From Sphingobacterium multivorum (lineage in GTDB: Bacteria; Bacteroidota; Bacteroidia; Sphingobacteriales; Sphingobacteriaceae), in assembly GCF_900457465.1 (NCBI RefSeq), contig NZ_UAUU01000011.1, positions 1,612,001 through 1,676,000 of the forward strand: DNA of 64,000 nt, given 5' to 3'. Positions 35,524-44,636 of this stretch are shown piece by piece (position 1 is the first letter of the stretch; each line of letters starts with the position of its first letter). The translations under genes were made by a program, and so were the position numbers. Below the pieces are notes generated by a model that had not been told where the DNA came from, made no database searches, and saw only the letters and a program-made list of their open reading frames with translations.

Positions 35524-36130
35524 ATGCAACGCAACATCATATCGGGAGTTATCAGCATACCCGAACAGAAAAGACAACAGCAGCTACACCGACAGTTGGG
35601 CGAGTTCGCAAATTGGCTACAAAGACCAAAGGACGCAAGCCAAGTGCAAAAAGACAAGCAGAAATCCGTGCCGATAGCAATGCTACCAATGGTCTTTTAA
35701 AGTGTACGTTTCTGCCTAAACTGAAAACAGCACAATCCGTACAGTCTTGTCAGAAAACGGAGAGGGATTTTTTACAAGTCCCTTTCCCGACTTGCCGAGC
35801 ATTACGGCATTGAGCCAATGCAAACCCAAGATTTTGAGTTTCCTTACAATGTAGTATTGTCTATGTGGGATATGGAAACCAAAGTTAAACGCACCAATAT
35901 CAATTGGGATAGTTTCAAATTGGTACAGGATAGTAAGAGAACCTTTTTTGTGAGCGAAGAAAGGCATAATGTAGATACAACCTTGTATTATATTCCTATT
36001 GCACCACTCTTTAAAATGCTCAAAGACCCGAAGCGTAAAAAGACCGCACAGCTACTTATATCGGTATGCAGTTATCTGTATCATATTGCCGATGTACCGT
36101 ATTACAGGCAGGAAGACAGCTATTTGTATT
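35524..36130 (+). pseudogene. PRTRC F-like gene, frameshifted and cut at a deletion junction
   Basis: Several frames together resemble the protein that follows PRTRC C in related elements. The clear part is LAEHYGIEPMQTQDFEFPYN and VLSMWDMETKVKRTNINWDS, ending RQEDSYLY near 36130. A T-run at 35767-35772 seems one base short, and the 5' part (MQRNIISGVISIPEQKRQQQ) stops at 35700. At about 36125-36135 homology ends abruptly and the 3' end of parA follows on the other strand. Naming it protein F is from memory of gene order. Confidence 0.6.
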
Positions 36131-36647
36131 GTATCTCTTGTTCGGGATTGCCCTCTTCCGTTTGAGGAAGCCCGAGAAAGGCTTTGGTAAAGCCCAATGT
36201 ACTTTCCACTACCAAACGGTCGGCAGTAATGGGCGAAAAGATAAAATCCATTTTTTTTAAAGTGGTCAAAACGCCTTTAGTATTGGCTGTTCCCGGCAGG
36301 TCGAAGAAGATCACATCCGGCACAACCGCCGACTGGCTTCTGTATTCCGATGCTTTCTCCAGAGCCGTTTCAGCTTTACATTTAATAATCGGGTACGCTT
36401 TTTTGTTGATTGCTTGAAACTGCTTCATTGCCGCTTTTTTATGGTAGTCGTTCTGCATTATGGTCCTCTTATCCCTTTCACGCATATTGGTCAGGCTGTG
36501 TTGTGGAAAGTCGCAGTCCATCACCAGTACATTAAAACCTAAACGGTAATGAAGCACACTTGCCAGCAAGGTGGTCATCGTGGATTTTCCCACACCGCCC
36601 TTTTGGGTGGAGAAGCTGATTTTTAAAGTTTTCTTTGTTGTTTCCAT
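36120..36647 (-). pseudogene. ParA/TraA-type ATPase, truncated C-terminus
   Basis: A 175-residue protein with the deviant Walker A of ParA proteins (STQKGGVGKSTMTTLLAS, Lys16/Lys21), Walker A' and B landmarks VMDCDFPQHS and VIFFDLPGTANT. Relatives run to about 250 residues; here the frame ends LPQTEEGNPEQEI plus QYK, at the same junction that cuts the PRTRC F-like gene. In related elements parA starts the tra operon on this strand, so everything downstream of it has been lost. Confidence 0.82.
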
Positions 36648-37143
36648 TATTTAAAAATTTATTGTTACACACTTTATCTGTTTTGTAGGATTGAATATTG
36701 GTTTATCTGATTATTACCTCGTTCATATATTCCTGCATTCCCTTTTGGGTGCTTTCCTGCACAGGTATTTGCTTTCATTTTTGCCTTGTCAGGTACATTC
36801 TTTGGCAAGTGGAAAAACTTGCAACAGGTAAATTGCTTTACCGCTTTTATGCTTTTACACTTTTATTGTTTTATGCTTTTAAAACCTTATACTTTTATTC
36901 CAAACTACCTGTTTGCAAACCTGATTTTCTTCTTTGTTTAGATACATTTTTTACTACCTGCACTAAAATTATACGGCAAATAAAGCGATTGATTTAACCG
37001 CTGATTGAGCTGTGGAAGTGTTTGGCGTTCAAAGGCAGTGTTTGGCACTGCTATGCAGTACAATGCTTTCGTAAACAGGGCTTTACTTTGTACAATGATT
37101 TTTATTAACGGATTTATGCAAAAGTCTTTTGACAAATCGGAGG

Positions 37144-37180
37144 GTAACGGGAACGGCATCGAGCCGTTTTTCCCTGTTAC
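37144..37180. repeat. Inverted repeat 1 of the candidate oriT region
   Basis: GTAAC...GTTAC and, inside, AACGGC (37152-37157) with GCCGTT (37163-37168) around ATCGA give an imperfect long stem. Confidence 0.6.
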
Positions 37181-37184
37181 ATTT

Positions 37185-37206
37185 AATCCGTCCCGCAGGG
37201 CGGATT
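37185..37206. repeat. Inverted repeat 2 of the candidate oriT region
   Basis: AATCCG-T-CCC and GGG-CGGATT pair around GCA with one bulged base, followed by a short T run. It could instead be a terminator for transcripts from the left. Confidence 0.6.
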
Positions 37207-37225
37207 TTTGTGTTCAACGGAACAC

Positions 37226-37281
37226 GGCAAGTTGTGTTTTGAGGCACTCGAAACCGAGTTAGTGCCTCAAAACAACTTGCC
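37226..37281. repeat. Long inverted repeat before mobA (candidate oriT core)
   Basis: The left arm 37226-37248 (GGCAAGTTG, TG insert, TTTTGAGGCACT) and the right arm 37261-37281 (AGTGCCTCAAAACAACTTGC plus C) pair over 21 bases with a two-base bulge. A smaller stem ACTCG-AAAC-CGAGT lies in the centre. It is 66 bases upstream of mobA. Transfer origins of MobA/MobB elements have inverted repeats here, but the nick site cannot be read from sequence. Confidence 0.6.
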
Positions 37282-37346
37282 CTTTGCAGGGGGCAGAAAA
37301 CACCTTCCGAAGTCAGGGTTTTGTATGGATTTAAAATGGATTAGTG

Positions 37347-37778
37347 ATGAATGAGAACAGTAACAATAAACAGAATAAGGGTGGACGGAAAGCTAAGACC
37401 GACCCAAGCATCCACCGCCACGTTTTCCGTCTTACAGATGAAGAAAACGCCAAACTCTTATCGCTTTATGAAGCATCGGGAATGCCCAATAAAGCAAAGT
37501 TTATCATTTCCCTGCTGTTCAGTAAGGAAATGAAATCGGTTAAAATTGATAAAGGAACGGTTGATTTTTATATGCGATTGACTTCGTTTCACAGCCAGTT
37601 TCGTTCCGTAGGTGTAAACTATAACCAGATTGTAAAGCTGCTGTACAAGAATTTTTCCGAGAAAAAGGCAGCAGCATTCCTGTATAAACTGGAAAAACAG
37701 ACGGCAGAAATGGCGATGCTTTGTCAAAAAATCATTCAGATAAGCGAGGAATTTGAAGCCAAACACCTGAAAAAATAG
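37347..37778 (+). CDS. mobA: Mobilization accessory protein MobA-like
   Basis: A 143-residue basic protein (start at 37347; an adjacent ATG at 37344 adds one Met). It has HRHVFRLTDEENAKLLSLYE, like ribbon-helix-helix/MobC-type DNA-binding proteins, then a helical region NYNQIVKLLYKNF. It should bind the transfer origin and load the relaxase encoded eight bases downstream. The neighbouring inverted repeats are its likely binding sites. Confidence 0.82.
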   Translation: MNENSNNKQNKGGRKAKTDPSIHRHVFRLTDEENAKLLSLYEASGMPNKAKFIISLLFSKEMKSVKIDKGTVDFYMRLTSFHSQFRSVGVNYNQIVKLLYKNFSEKKAAAFLYKLEKQTAEMAMLCQKIIQISEEFEAKHLKK

Positions 37779-37786
37779 CGGTAGAA

Positions 37787-39065
37787 ATGATAGCAAAAAT
37801 CGGGAGAAGCGCAAATTTATACGGGGCGTTGGCATACAATCAGCTTAAAGTAGAGAATGAAAACGGGCAAATTTTGTTCGCCAACAAGATAATTGAAACC
37901 GCAAGCGGTCATTATTCCGTTGCACAATTAGCCCAGTCTTTTGCCCCTTACCTGATTGCCAACCGCAATACAGAGAAACATACCCTGCATATTTCACTCA
38001 ATCCCGACCCGAATGACAAGGTAAGTGATGATAAATTTCGGGAAATGGCAGAAGAATATATGCGGGAAATGGGCTACGGCGAACAGCCTTTTGCCGTATT
38101 TAAACATACCGATATTGACCGTAGCCATATTCATATCGTATCGGTTTGCGTGGACGAAGAGGGCAAAAAGATTTCGGACAAATTCGAAAAAATGAGGTCT
38201 ATGAATATTTGCCGTGAACTAGAAAGAAAACACGGATTGATACCCGCAACTGATAAAGAGCACAATCAGAATGACAAGGTTTTCCGTCCGGTAGATTACA
38301 AAGCAGGCGATGTGAAAAGTCAGATTGCTGCGGTTGTCCGTCACCTGCCGAATTATTATAAATTTCAGACTTTGGGCGAATACAATGCCTTGCTTTCCCT
38401 GTTTAATGTTACCACCGAAAAAGTGGAGGGCGAATTGCAGGGACAGCTACGGCAGGGTTTATTGTACATTCCTTTAAATGAAAAAGGCGAAAGAGCCGGG
38501 CATCCGTTCAAGGCTTCGTTGTTTGGTAAAAATGCAGGGCTTCCGGCTTTGGAACTGCATTTTGCAAAATGCAAAGAGGATTTAAAAGACCACCCGACAA
38601 AACCTACCATTAAAGCTGCTGTTTACCATTGCCCTGCAATCAACAAATGATGAGCAGGGTTTTAAAAAGCAGTTAGGCGAACAGGGCATTAATGTAGTGG
38701 TGCGTAGAAATGATACAGGACGTATTTACGGAATAACTTTTATAGACCACAATTCTAAAACGGTTTGGAACGGTTCACGCTTAGACAAGGAACTTTCTGC
38801 CAATACCTTTAATGATTATTGGAACAATAATATCAAACTGGAGATTAAAGAACCTGCCGTACAACCACCAAAAACATCCACATCAAATGATGCAGATCTT
38901 CCTGCGGAAGAACCTCATCATTTGTTCGACTTCCTGAATACTACTGAAAAACACGAAGACGGTTTGATTGAGGCATTTGCGGTTTGTTACCCGAAGCACA
39001 GGGCGATGATTACGAGGAACAGGATTTTGCTAACAAATGAAGAAGAAAAAAAAAGAAGACTGTAA
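37787..39065 (+). pseudogene. mobB: Relaxase MobB, frameshifted
   Basis: The first 287 residues are a relaxase/mobilization nuclease domain: MIAKIGRSANLYGALAYNQL, HTLHISLNPDP and the three-His motif in FKHTDIDRSHIHIVSV, with Tyr residues near the N-terminus as nucleophile. At 38622-38624 one T too many ends the frame; the rest continues in 38697-39065 as VVVRRNDTGRIYGITFIDHN. A missing G near 38979 and a missing A near 39035 disturb the C-terminus again. It would cut and pilot the transferred strand. All lesions are in homopolymers. Confidence 0.85.
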
Positions 39066-39193
39066 GAGGTCAGATTTTGGAATTAAAAATCTGTTTTTTA
39101 AAAAGATTTATTGAGCTGTCACTTTATAATTCTGAAGAATTTGAGTTGTATTTAAGTAATTGCTTAAATAAACAAATTGACTATCTTTGTGCT

Positions 39194-39568
39194 ATGGACA
39201 ATAATTCTTGCATACGACAACAAGCAGACATTAAACAAATAAACCGCTGTAAAGACCGAGTTTCAGAACTCAACGGTTCTTTTGACTATTTATCGAACGG
39301 ACTTGAATTAGCGGGAAACAATGTAAGACTGAAAATCCTCTTTCTGCTTTATGAAGAAAAACGGCTTTGTGTTTGTGACATAAGCGACATACTTGGTATG
39401 ACAATTTCAGCAGTTTCACAACACTTGCGGAAACTCAAAGACAGAAAACTTATTGAAACCGAACGAGAAGCTCAAACTATTTTTCACTCACTGACTAAAG
39501 AGTATGAAAAAATGCTGAAACCATTTTTCAAAATACTTGACGAAAACAAAATATTAGAAACAATATGA
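39194..39568 (+). CDS. ArsR family metalloregulator
   Basis: A 124-residue winged-helix repressor from the ATG at 39194; an upstream TTG would add 39 residues of translated mobB 3' sequence. The helix motif CVCDISDILGMTISAVSQHL carries the ArsR-type cysteine pair (C-V-C) that binds thiophilic metals, and a further Cys near the N-terminus (NNSCIRQQ, NRCKD) may complete the site. Its TGA overlaps the merTP ATG, so it autoregulates a coupled operon. Metal could be mercury, cadmium or arsenite. Confidence 0.88.
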   Translation: MDNNSCIRQQADIKQINRCKDRVSELNGSFDYLSNGLELAGNNVRLKILFLLYEEKRLCVCDISDILGMTISAVSQHLRKLKDRKLIETEREAQTIFHSLTKEYEKMLKPFFKILDENKILETI

Positions 39569-40157
39569 AAACTGACAAAAATTAATTGGTGCAGGACTTT
39601 TGACTACAATTGCAGCTTCTCTTTGTTGCATCACACCCGTATTAGCTCTTATTGCAGGAACAAGCGGTCTTACTTCCACTTTTTCTTGGCTTGAACCTTT
39701 TCGACCGTATTTTATTGGGTTGACAATTTTGGTTCTTGGTTTTGCTTGGTATCAAAAGTTGAAACCCAAAAAGCAAATAGATTGCAATTGTGAGACAGAA
39801 GAAAAACCAAAATTCATTCAGTCAAAAATGTTTTTAGGAATTGTAACAGCATTTGCAATCGTAATGCTTGCCTTTCCATACTACTCAAGCATTTTCTACC
39901 CAAAGACGGAAAAGCAAATTATAGTGGTGGACAAATCCAATATTCAAAAAGTAGAATTTACGATTAGCGGAATGACTTGTGCAAGTTGTGGCGAACACGT
40001 AAATCACGAAGTAAATAAATTGACAGGAATAATAAGTTCAAACGCCTCATACGAAAAAGAAAACGCAATCGTAGAATTTGACAACTCAAAAACTAACATT
40101 TTTGAAATTGAAAAAGCAATAAACTCGACAGGATATTCTGTAACCGACAAAAAATAA
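39565..40157 (+). pseudogene. merTP: Fused MerT-MerP mercury transport protein, start frameshifted
   Basis: From 39600 the frame is open for 185 residues: membrane part with the Cys pair TTIAASLCCITPVLALIAG, three hydrophobic segments, a loop DCNCETEE, and a C-terminal heavy-metal-associated domain with GMTCASCGEHV. The natural start is the ATG at 39565 (overlapping the arsR stop), but an A-run at 39577-39581 is one base short and causes an early TAA. It imports Hg(II) into the cytoplasm in mer systems; no merA reductase lies in the window. Confidence 0.85.
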
Positions 40158-40163
40158 AATGAA

Positions 40164-40370
40164 ATGGAAATCAAATTGCAATCAACAATAACCTGCCCCA
40201 ACTGCGAACACAAGAAAGAAGAAACAATGCCGACAGATGCTTGCCAATATTTCTACGAATGTGAAAAATGCAAACAAGTTCTTAAACCAAAACAAGGCGA
40301 CTGTTGTGTTTATTGTAGTTACGGAAGTGTCCCTTGTCCACCTATTCAGCAAGACAAAAAATGTTGCTAA
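40164..40370 (+). CDS. GDCCVxC domain protein
   Basis: A 68-residue cysteine-rich protein with TCPNCEHKKEETMPTDACQY, an ECEKCK pair and the name-giving QGDCCVYCSYGSVPCPP. Eleven or so Cys suggest metal binding. It follows merTP by six bases, its usual partner in Bacteroidota mercury cargo. The molecular role is not established. Confidence 0.9.
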   Translation: MEIKLQSTITCPNCEHKKEETMPTDACQYFYECEKCKQVLKPKQGDCCVYCSYGSVPCPPIQQDKKCC

Positions 40371-40567
40371 CGGACAGAAAACAAAAGAGCAATTAAAAGT
40401 ATTTTTTATTTGGATGCTTCATAAATGTTACCATACAAAAGGATCATAGAAGCTACAACACTTATCACTCCGCCAAACACTGCCACGCACCGCCATTGAC
40501 TGCCACATCCTTATAGCTACTATATAGAGCCTTTAAATTTAACGCCCGAACATTAAAAATTAAAATA
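40371..40567. other. Short spacer at cargo/backbone boundary
   Basis: About 200 bases from the end of the mercury cargo to traG, with no gene seen. The cargo lies between mobB and traG, which are neighbours in related elements, so this spacer contains one edge of the insertion. Confidence 0.35.
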
Positions 40568-42567
40568 ATGCAGGGAGAAGACGATTTAAGAGGTTTAGCC
40601 AAAATAATGGCTTTTATGAGGGCAGTAAGTATTCTTTTGGTGCTGATGCACCTTTATTGGTTTTGCTATGGTTTCTTTTTAGAACGTGGCTGGACGTTGG
40701 AAATAATCAACAAGATATTAGGCAATTTCGACCGGACGGCGGGCTTGTTTTCACATACCCTTTATACAAGGCGTTCGCTTTGGTTTTGCTTGCTTTGAGT
40801 TGTTTGGGAACGAAAGGCGTAAAAAATGAGAAGATAACCTGGTCTAAAATATACGTGGCTTTGGGCGTTGGTTTTGTGCTGTTCTTTCTGAACACACCAT
40901 TATTAAAACTTACTCCGGTAATAGGAACATTTCTGTATATCCTTACTATCTCGTTAGGTTATATTGCTTTGTTGATGGCAGGTGTATGGATGAGCCGATT
41001 ACTCCGTACTAATCTGATGGACGATGTTTTCAATAATGAAAACGAGAGCTTTCAGCAGGAAACTAAGCTGATGGAAAACGAATATTCCATTAACCTGCCT
41101 ACCAAATTTTACTACAAAGGCAAATGGAACAACGGTTGGATAAATATTGTAAATCCTTTCAGGGCATCAATCGTGTTGGGTACTCCGGGTTCGGGGAAAT
41201 CGTATGCCATCGTAAACAATTACATCAAGCAGCAAATTGAGAAAAGGCTTTAGTATGTAACATCTATGATTTTAAGTTTGATGACCTTTCCACCATTGCC
41301 TACAATCATTTATTGAAGCATCGGGATAAGTACAAAGTTCAGCCAAAATTCTACGTCATCAACTTTGATGATCCACGCAAGAGCCATAGGTGCAATCCAC
41401 TCAATCCCGATTTTATGACGGACATATCCGATGCTTACGAAGCGGCTTATACCATAATGCTGAACCTCAATCGAAGCTGGATACAGAAACAAGGGGATTT
41501 TTTCGTGGAAAGCCCAATCATTCTTTGGCTGCTATTATTTGGTATCTGAAATTTACGAGAATGGCAAGTATTGTACATTCCCACACGCCATTGAATTGCT
41601 TAATAAAAAGTATTCAGACGTATTCACGATTTTAACCTCCTATCCCGATTTGGAAAATTACTTATCGCCTTTTATGGATGCGTGGCAAGGCGGAGCACAA
41701 GACCAATTACAGGGACAAATCGCATCGGCTAAAATTCCATTGTCAAGAATGATTAGCCCGCAGTTGTATTGGGTTATGACAGGCGATGATTTTTCGCTGG
41801 ACATCAATAACCCAAAAGAGCCGAAAATTTTGTGTGTGGGCAACAATCCCGACCGCCAAAATATCTACTCCGCAGCTTTGGGTTTATACAATTCGAGGAT
41901 TGTAAAACTGATTAATAAAAAGGGACAGCTAAAGAGTTCCGTTATCATAGATGAGTTGCCTACGATTTACTTCAGGGGACTGGATAACCTTATCGCAACG
42001 GCGAGAAGTAATAAAGTGGCTGTATGCTTGGGCTTTCAGGACTTTTCGCAATTAACACGTGATTACGGCGACAAAGAGAGCAAGGTTATTCAGAATACCG
42101 TAGGTAATGTTTTCTCCGGTCAGGTTGTTGGAGAAACCGCAAAGAGCCTGTCAGAACGCTTCGGGAAAGTATTGCAGAAACGCCAAAGTATGACTATTAA
42201 CCGTAACGATAAATCAACTTCTATTTCTACGCAATTAGACAGCCTTATTCCGGCTTCCAAAATTTCAACCTTAACACAGGGGATGTTTGTCGGTTCTGTA
42301 TCGGATAACTTCGATGAACGTATCGAGCAAAAAATATTTCACGCAGAAATCGTGGTAGATAATGAAAGAGTTTCCGCAGAAACCAAAGCATATCAAAATA
42401 TACCGCAGATTTTATCTTTTGTAGATGAGCAGGGCGAGGATAAAATGAAACAGGAGATTGAAAGCAATTACCGTCAGATAAAATCGCACATTCTGCATAT
42501 CGTTGAAAATGAAATGGAGCGTATCAAGAACGACCCGAACTTACAGCATTTGGTGCAGGAGGGATAG
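40568..42567 (+). pseudogene. traG: TraG/VirD4-type coupling protein, several frameshifts
   Basis: Frames 40568-40798, 40657-41253, 41313-41549 and 41539-42567 form one protein of about 665 residues. Membrane helices occupy the first 150 residues, Walker A is LGTPGSGKSYAIVNN, and the Walker B region is SSVIIDELPTIYFRGLDNLI. It couples the relaxosome to the secretion channel. Single-base lesions lie at 40768 (A missing), 41242 and 41259 (A extra), 41524 (T missing) and 41549 (A missing). All are in short runs of A or T. Confidence 0.87.
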
Positions 42568-42801
42568 TTTATTAATCAAACAAGACCATTCGGGATACGT
42601 TGTTTGATTAATAAGCCATCATCATAGAATATAGTTTTGTGAATACTAAATTAAAGCCTTTCGGGGCTAAATTTGTATACTTTTTTTACTTTTGTATTTT
42701 ATACTCAGCGATTATTCGATTTTACCTTAAACCTTTAAAATTTATTTTTTATATTTTTACGGTAACGCTCAATATCTGATTAACTTAACAACAACCATTG
42801 G

Positions 42802-43647
42802 ATGATAAGTGTATTTACAGAACGTGCATTATTACGGAAAGTGAAAGTAGGGGACTCTTTTAGCCCCCAAAAGACTACTATTGTTATCATTGAAAAGGGA
42901 AGCATCAGCATCAAATCCAATGAGTTGATACATCACTACAAAAAAGGAAATTTGGGTATGATAATACCCAATAATGTATATAAGGTAAATGCCTTTACAG
43001 ATGATGTGAAAGCATATTTTATTTTAATAGACAGGGATGAGCTAAACAATAAAACTTCTTTTGCTTTCAATAAATATGAAATGCAGCAAGCACTTCGCAG
43101 CAGTAACAATAATATTGAGAAAGTTTCAGATAATGCTTTTGCTCATATACTCAACTTATGTGAACAGCTTTTTTATTATAATCAGGAAGAAAAAGAAATC
43201 ACGTTTAGCCAGCAGATAAAGCTGTCTTTATTCACATCGCTGGTGTATATTTTGGTGGGAGACTTTTTACAGGGAAAAGGAAAGGACATAAACATTCTTG
43301 AAAATTCAAGAAAAGAAAGCATCACGATGAAGTTCCTGCAATTGGTAAGCATAAATTTCATGAAAGAAAAAGAGCTTAAATTCTATGCCGACAAATTGTT
43401 GATTTCTTCCAAATACCTTTCCAATACCGTCAGGGAAATAACCAATCAGCCACCGTCCAAATTTATTACCGAAGCATTGCTGAACAATGCAAAAATCCTG
43501 CTGCTCAATTCCGACAACTCTATTAAAGAAATATCCAACGAGCTTGATTTTTCTGACCAATACGCATTTGGCAAATTCTTTAAGAAGCACACAGGACTTA
43601 GCCCCTCTAATTTCAAGAAAACGAATAAATTAGTCGATGCCATTTAG
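42802..43647 (+). CDS. AraC family transcriptional regulator
   Basis: A 281-residue protein with an N-terminal cupin-like domain (VIEKGSISIKSNELIHHYKK, then LGMIIPNNVYKVNAF) and a C-terminal AraC double helix-turn-helix (FYADKLLISSKYLSNTVREI and IKEISNELDFSDQYAFGKFF). It heads the HdeD-TolC-HlyD-MFS-Usp cargo and is its likely regulator. A TACTTTTG at 42687-42694 fits the -7 consensus. Confidence 0.88.
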   Translation: MISVFTERALLRKVKVGDSFSPQKTTIVIIEKGSISIKSNELIHHYKKGNLGMIIPNNVYKVNAFTDDVKAYFILIDRDELNNKTSFAFNKYEMQQALRSSNNNIEKVSDNAFAHILNLCEQLFYYNQEEKEITFSQQIKLSLFTSLVYILVGDFLQGKGKDINILENSRKESITMKFLQLVSINFMKEKELKFYADKLLISSKYLSNTVREITNQPPSKFITEALLNNAKILLLNSDNSIKEISNELDFSDQYAFGKFFKKHTGLSPSNFKKTNKLVDAI

Positions 43648-43796
43648 CATCGAACACACCCTTTCCTTTAATAGTAGTATTTAGTCTGTGCAGATACTGT
43701 TTGAACCTCTTTTTAGGCATTATAAACCTTTACTGAAAGTCCTGCAAACCCGAACTTTGCATCAGTATTAAAATTTACATCTTAAAAAGACAGTCT

Positions 43797-44441
43797 ATGG
43801 CAATATTTTTTAAAACAATCCGAAACACCATAAAGCATTGGTATGTACCTGCTATCATCGGGGCATTATTTATTGTATTGGGCGGTTATCTGTTTACAGT
43901 CCCTGAATCTGCTTATCTTTCATTGGTTATGCTTTTCAGTATATCGTTTTTGGCAAGCGGCATTATGGAAATTTTCTTTTCCGTACAAAACAAGGACGAG
44001 TTAGACGGTTGGGGCTGGTATTTGGCAAGTGGAATATTCACACTGCTGATAGGTGTCATATTGATAACCAAACCAGTCGTTGCAGCTACCACATTGCCAT
44101 TTTTTATTGGGTTCAGCTTATTGTTCCGGTCATTTCAGGGGCTTGGTTTCGCTTTTGAGCTGAAAAACTATGGCGTGTTGCGTTGGGGAAATCTGGCAAT
44201 TGTAAGCGTACTCGGTATCATCCTTTCATTTTTATTGATTGTCAATCCAATCTTTGCCGGAATCTCTTTAGTGGTAATGACAGCTTTGTCTTTCATATTT
44301 GCAGGTATTGCAAGTATTGTATTAGCGTTTCAACTGAAAAAACTGAAAACATTTCCTGAAAGAATCAACAAAGAACTAAAGGAGAAAATTGAACATCTAA
44401 AAGAAGAATACTATAAAAATATCCAATCCGAGGATAAATAG
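43797..44441 (+). CDS. HdeD family acid-resistance membrane protein
   Basis: A 214-residue protein with six transmembrane segments in three pairs, each with the HdeD pattern (WYVPAIIGALFIVLGGYLF; GWGWYLASGIFTLLIGVILI; LAIVSVLGIILSFLLIVNPI). HdeD relatives protect against acid stress at high cell density; the mechanism is unknown. The tail is a charged helix. A terminator follows at 44479-44506. Confidence 0.87.
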   Translation: MAIFFKTIRNTIKHWYVPAIIGALFIVLGGYLFTVPESAYLSLVMLFSISFLASGIMEIFFSVQNKDELDGWGWYLASGIFTLLIGVILITKPVVAATTLPFFIGFSLLFRSFQGLGFAFELKNYGVLRWGNLAIVSVLGIILSFLLIVNPIFAGISLVVMTALSFIFAGIASIVLAFQLKKLKTFPERINKELKEKIEHLKEEYYKNIQSEDK

Positions 44442-44478
44442 AAAATAGTTGCACATTTATCCTTAAATGGTATGCAAG

Positions 44479-44506
44479 GGCAGTCTTTTGTGGGCTGCCT
44501 TTTTTA
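44479..44506 (+). terminator. Rho-independent terminator after hdeD-like gene
   Basis: GGCAG and CTGCC form a stem (with extra G-T pairing inside) followed by TTTTTT. Confidence 0.7.
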
Positions 44507-44636
44507 TTGGTATGTTTCGGAAAGCATTAGCAACATACCGTTTGAACCTCTTTTTGTGAATTACTAACCTTTTATGAAGACCCTTTCATTCAGAACTTTG
44601 CCAAGTAATATTTAAGTAATTAATGACAAGTTCAAA

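Larger units (their letters stand above)
36648..37346. other. Non-coding region between parA and mobA, likely transfer origin region
   Basis: About 700 bases between divergent parA and mobA without a convincing gene. It holds repeated words (GTGTTTGGC twice near 37018-37055; GTACAATG at 37058 and 37088) and three inverted repeats at 37144-37281. Position directly before the mobilization genes is where oriT is found in CTnDOT-type elements. Confidence 0.55.

Noticed and set aside
36698..37262. Small frames of 73-99 residues between parA and mobA
   Set aside because: Low-complexity, Phe/Leu-rich translations of an AT-rich non-coding region containing inverted repeats; no ribosome-binding site or motif.
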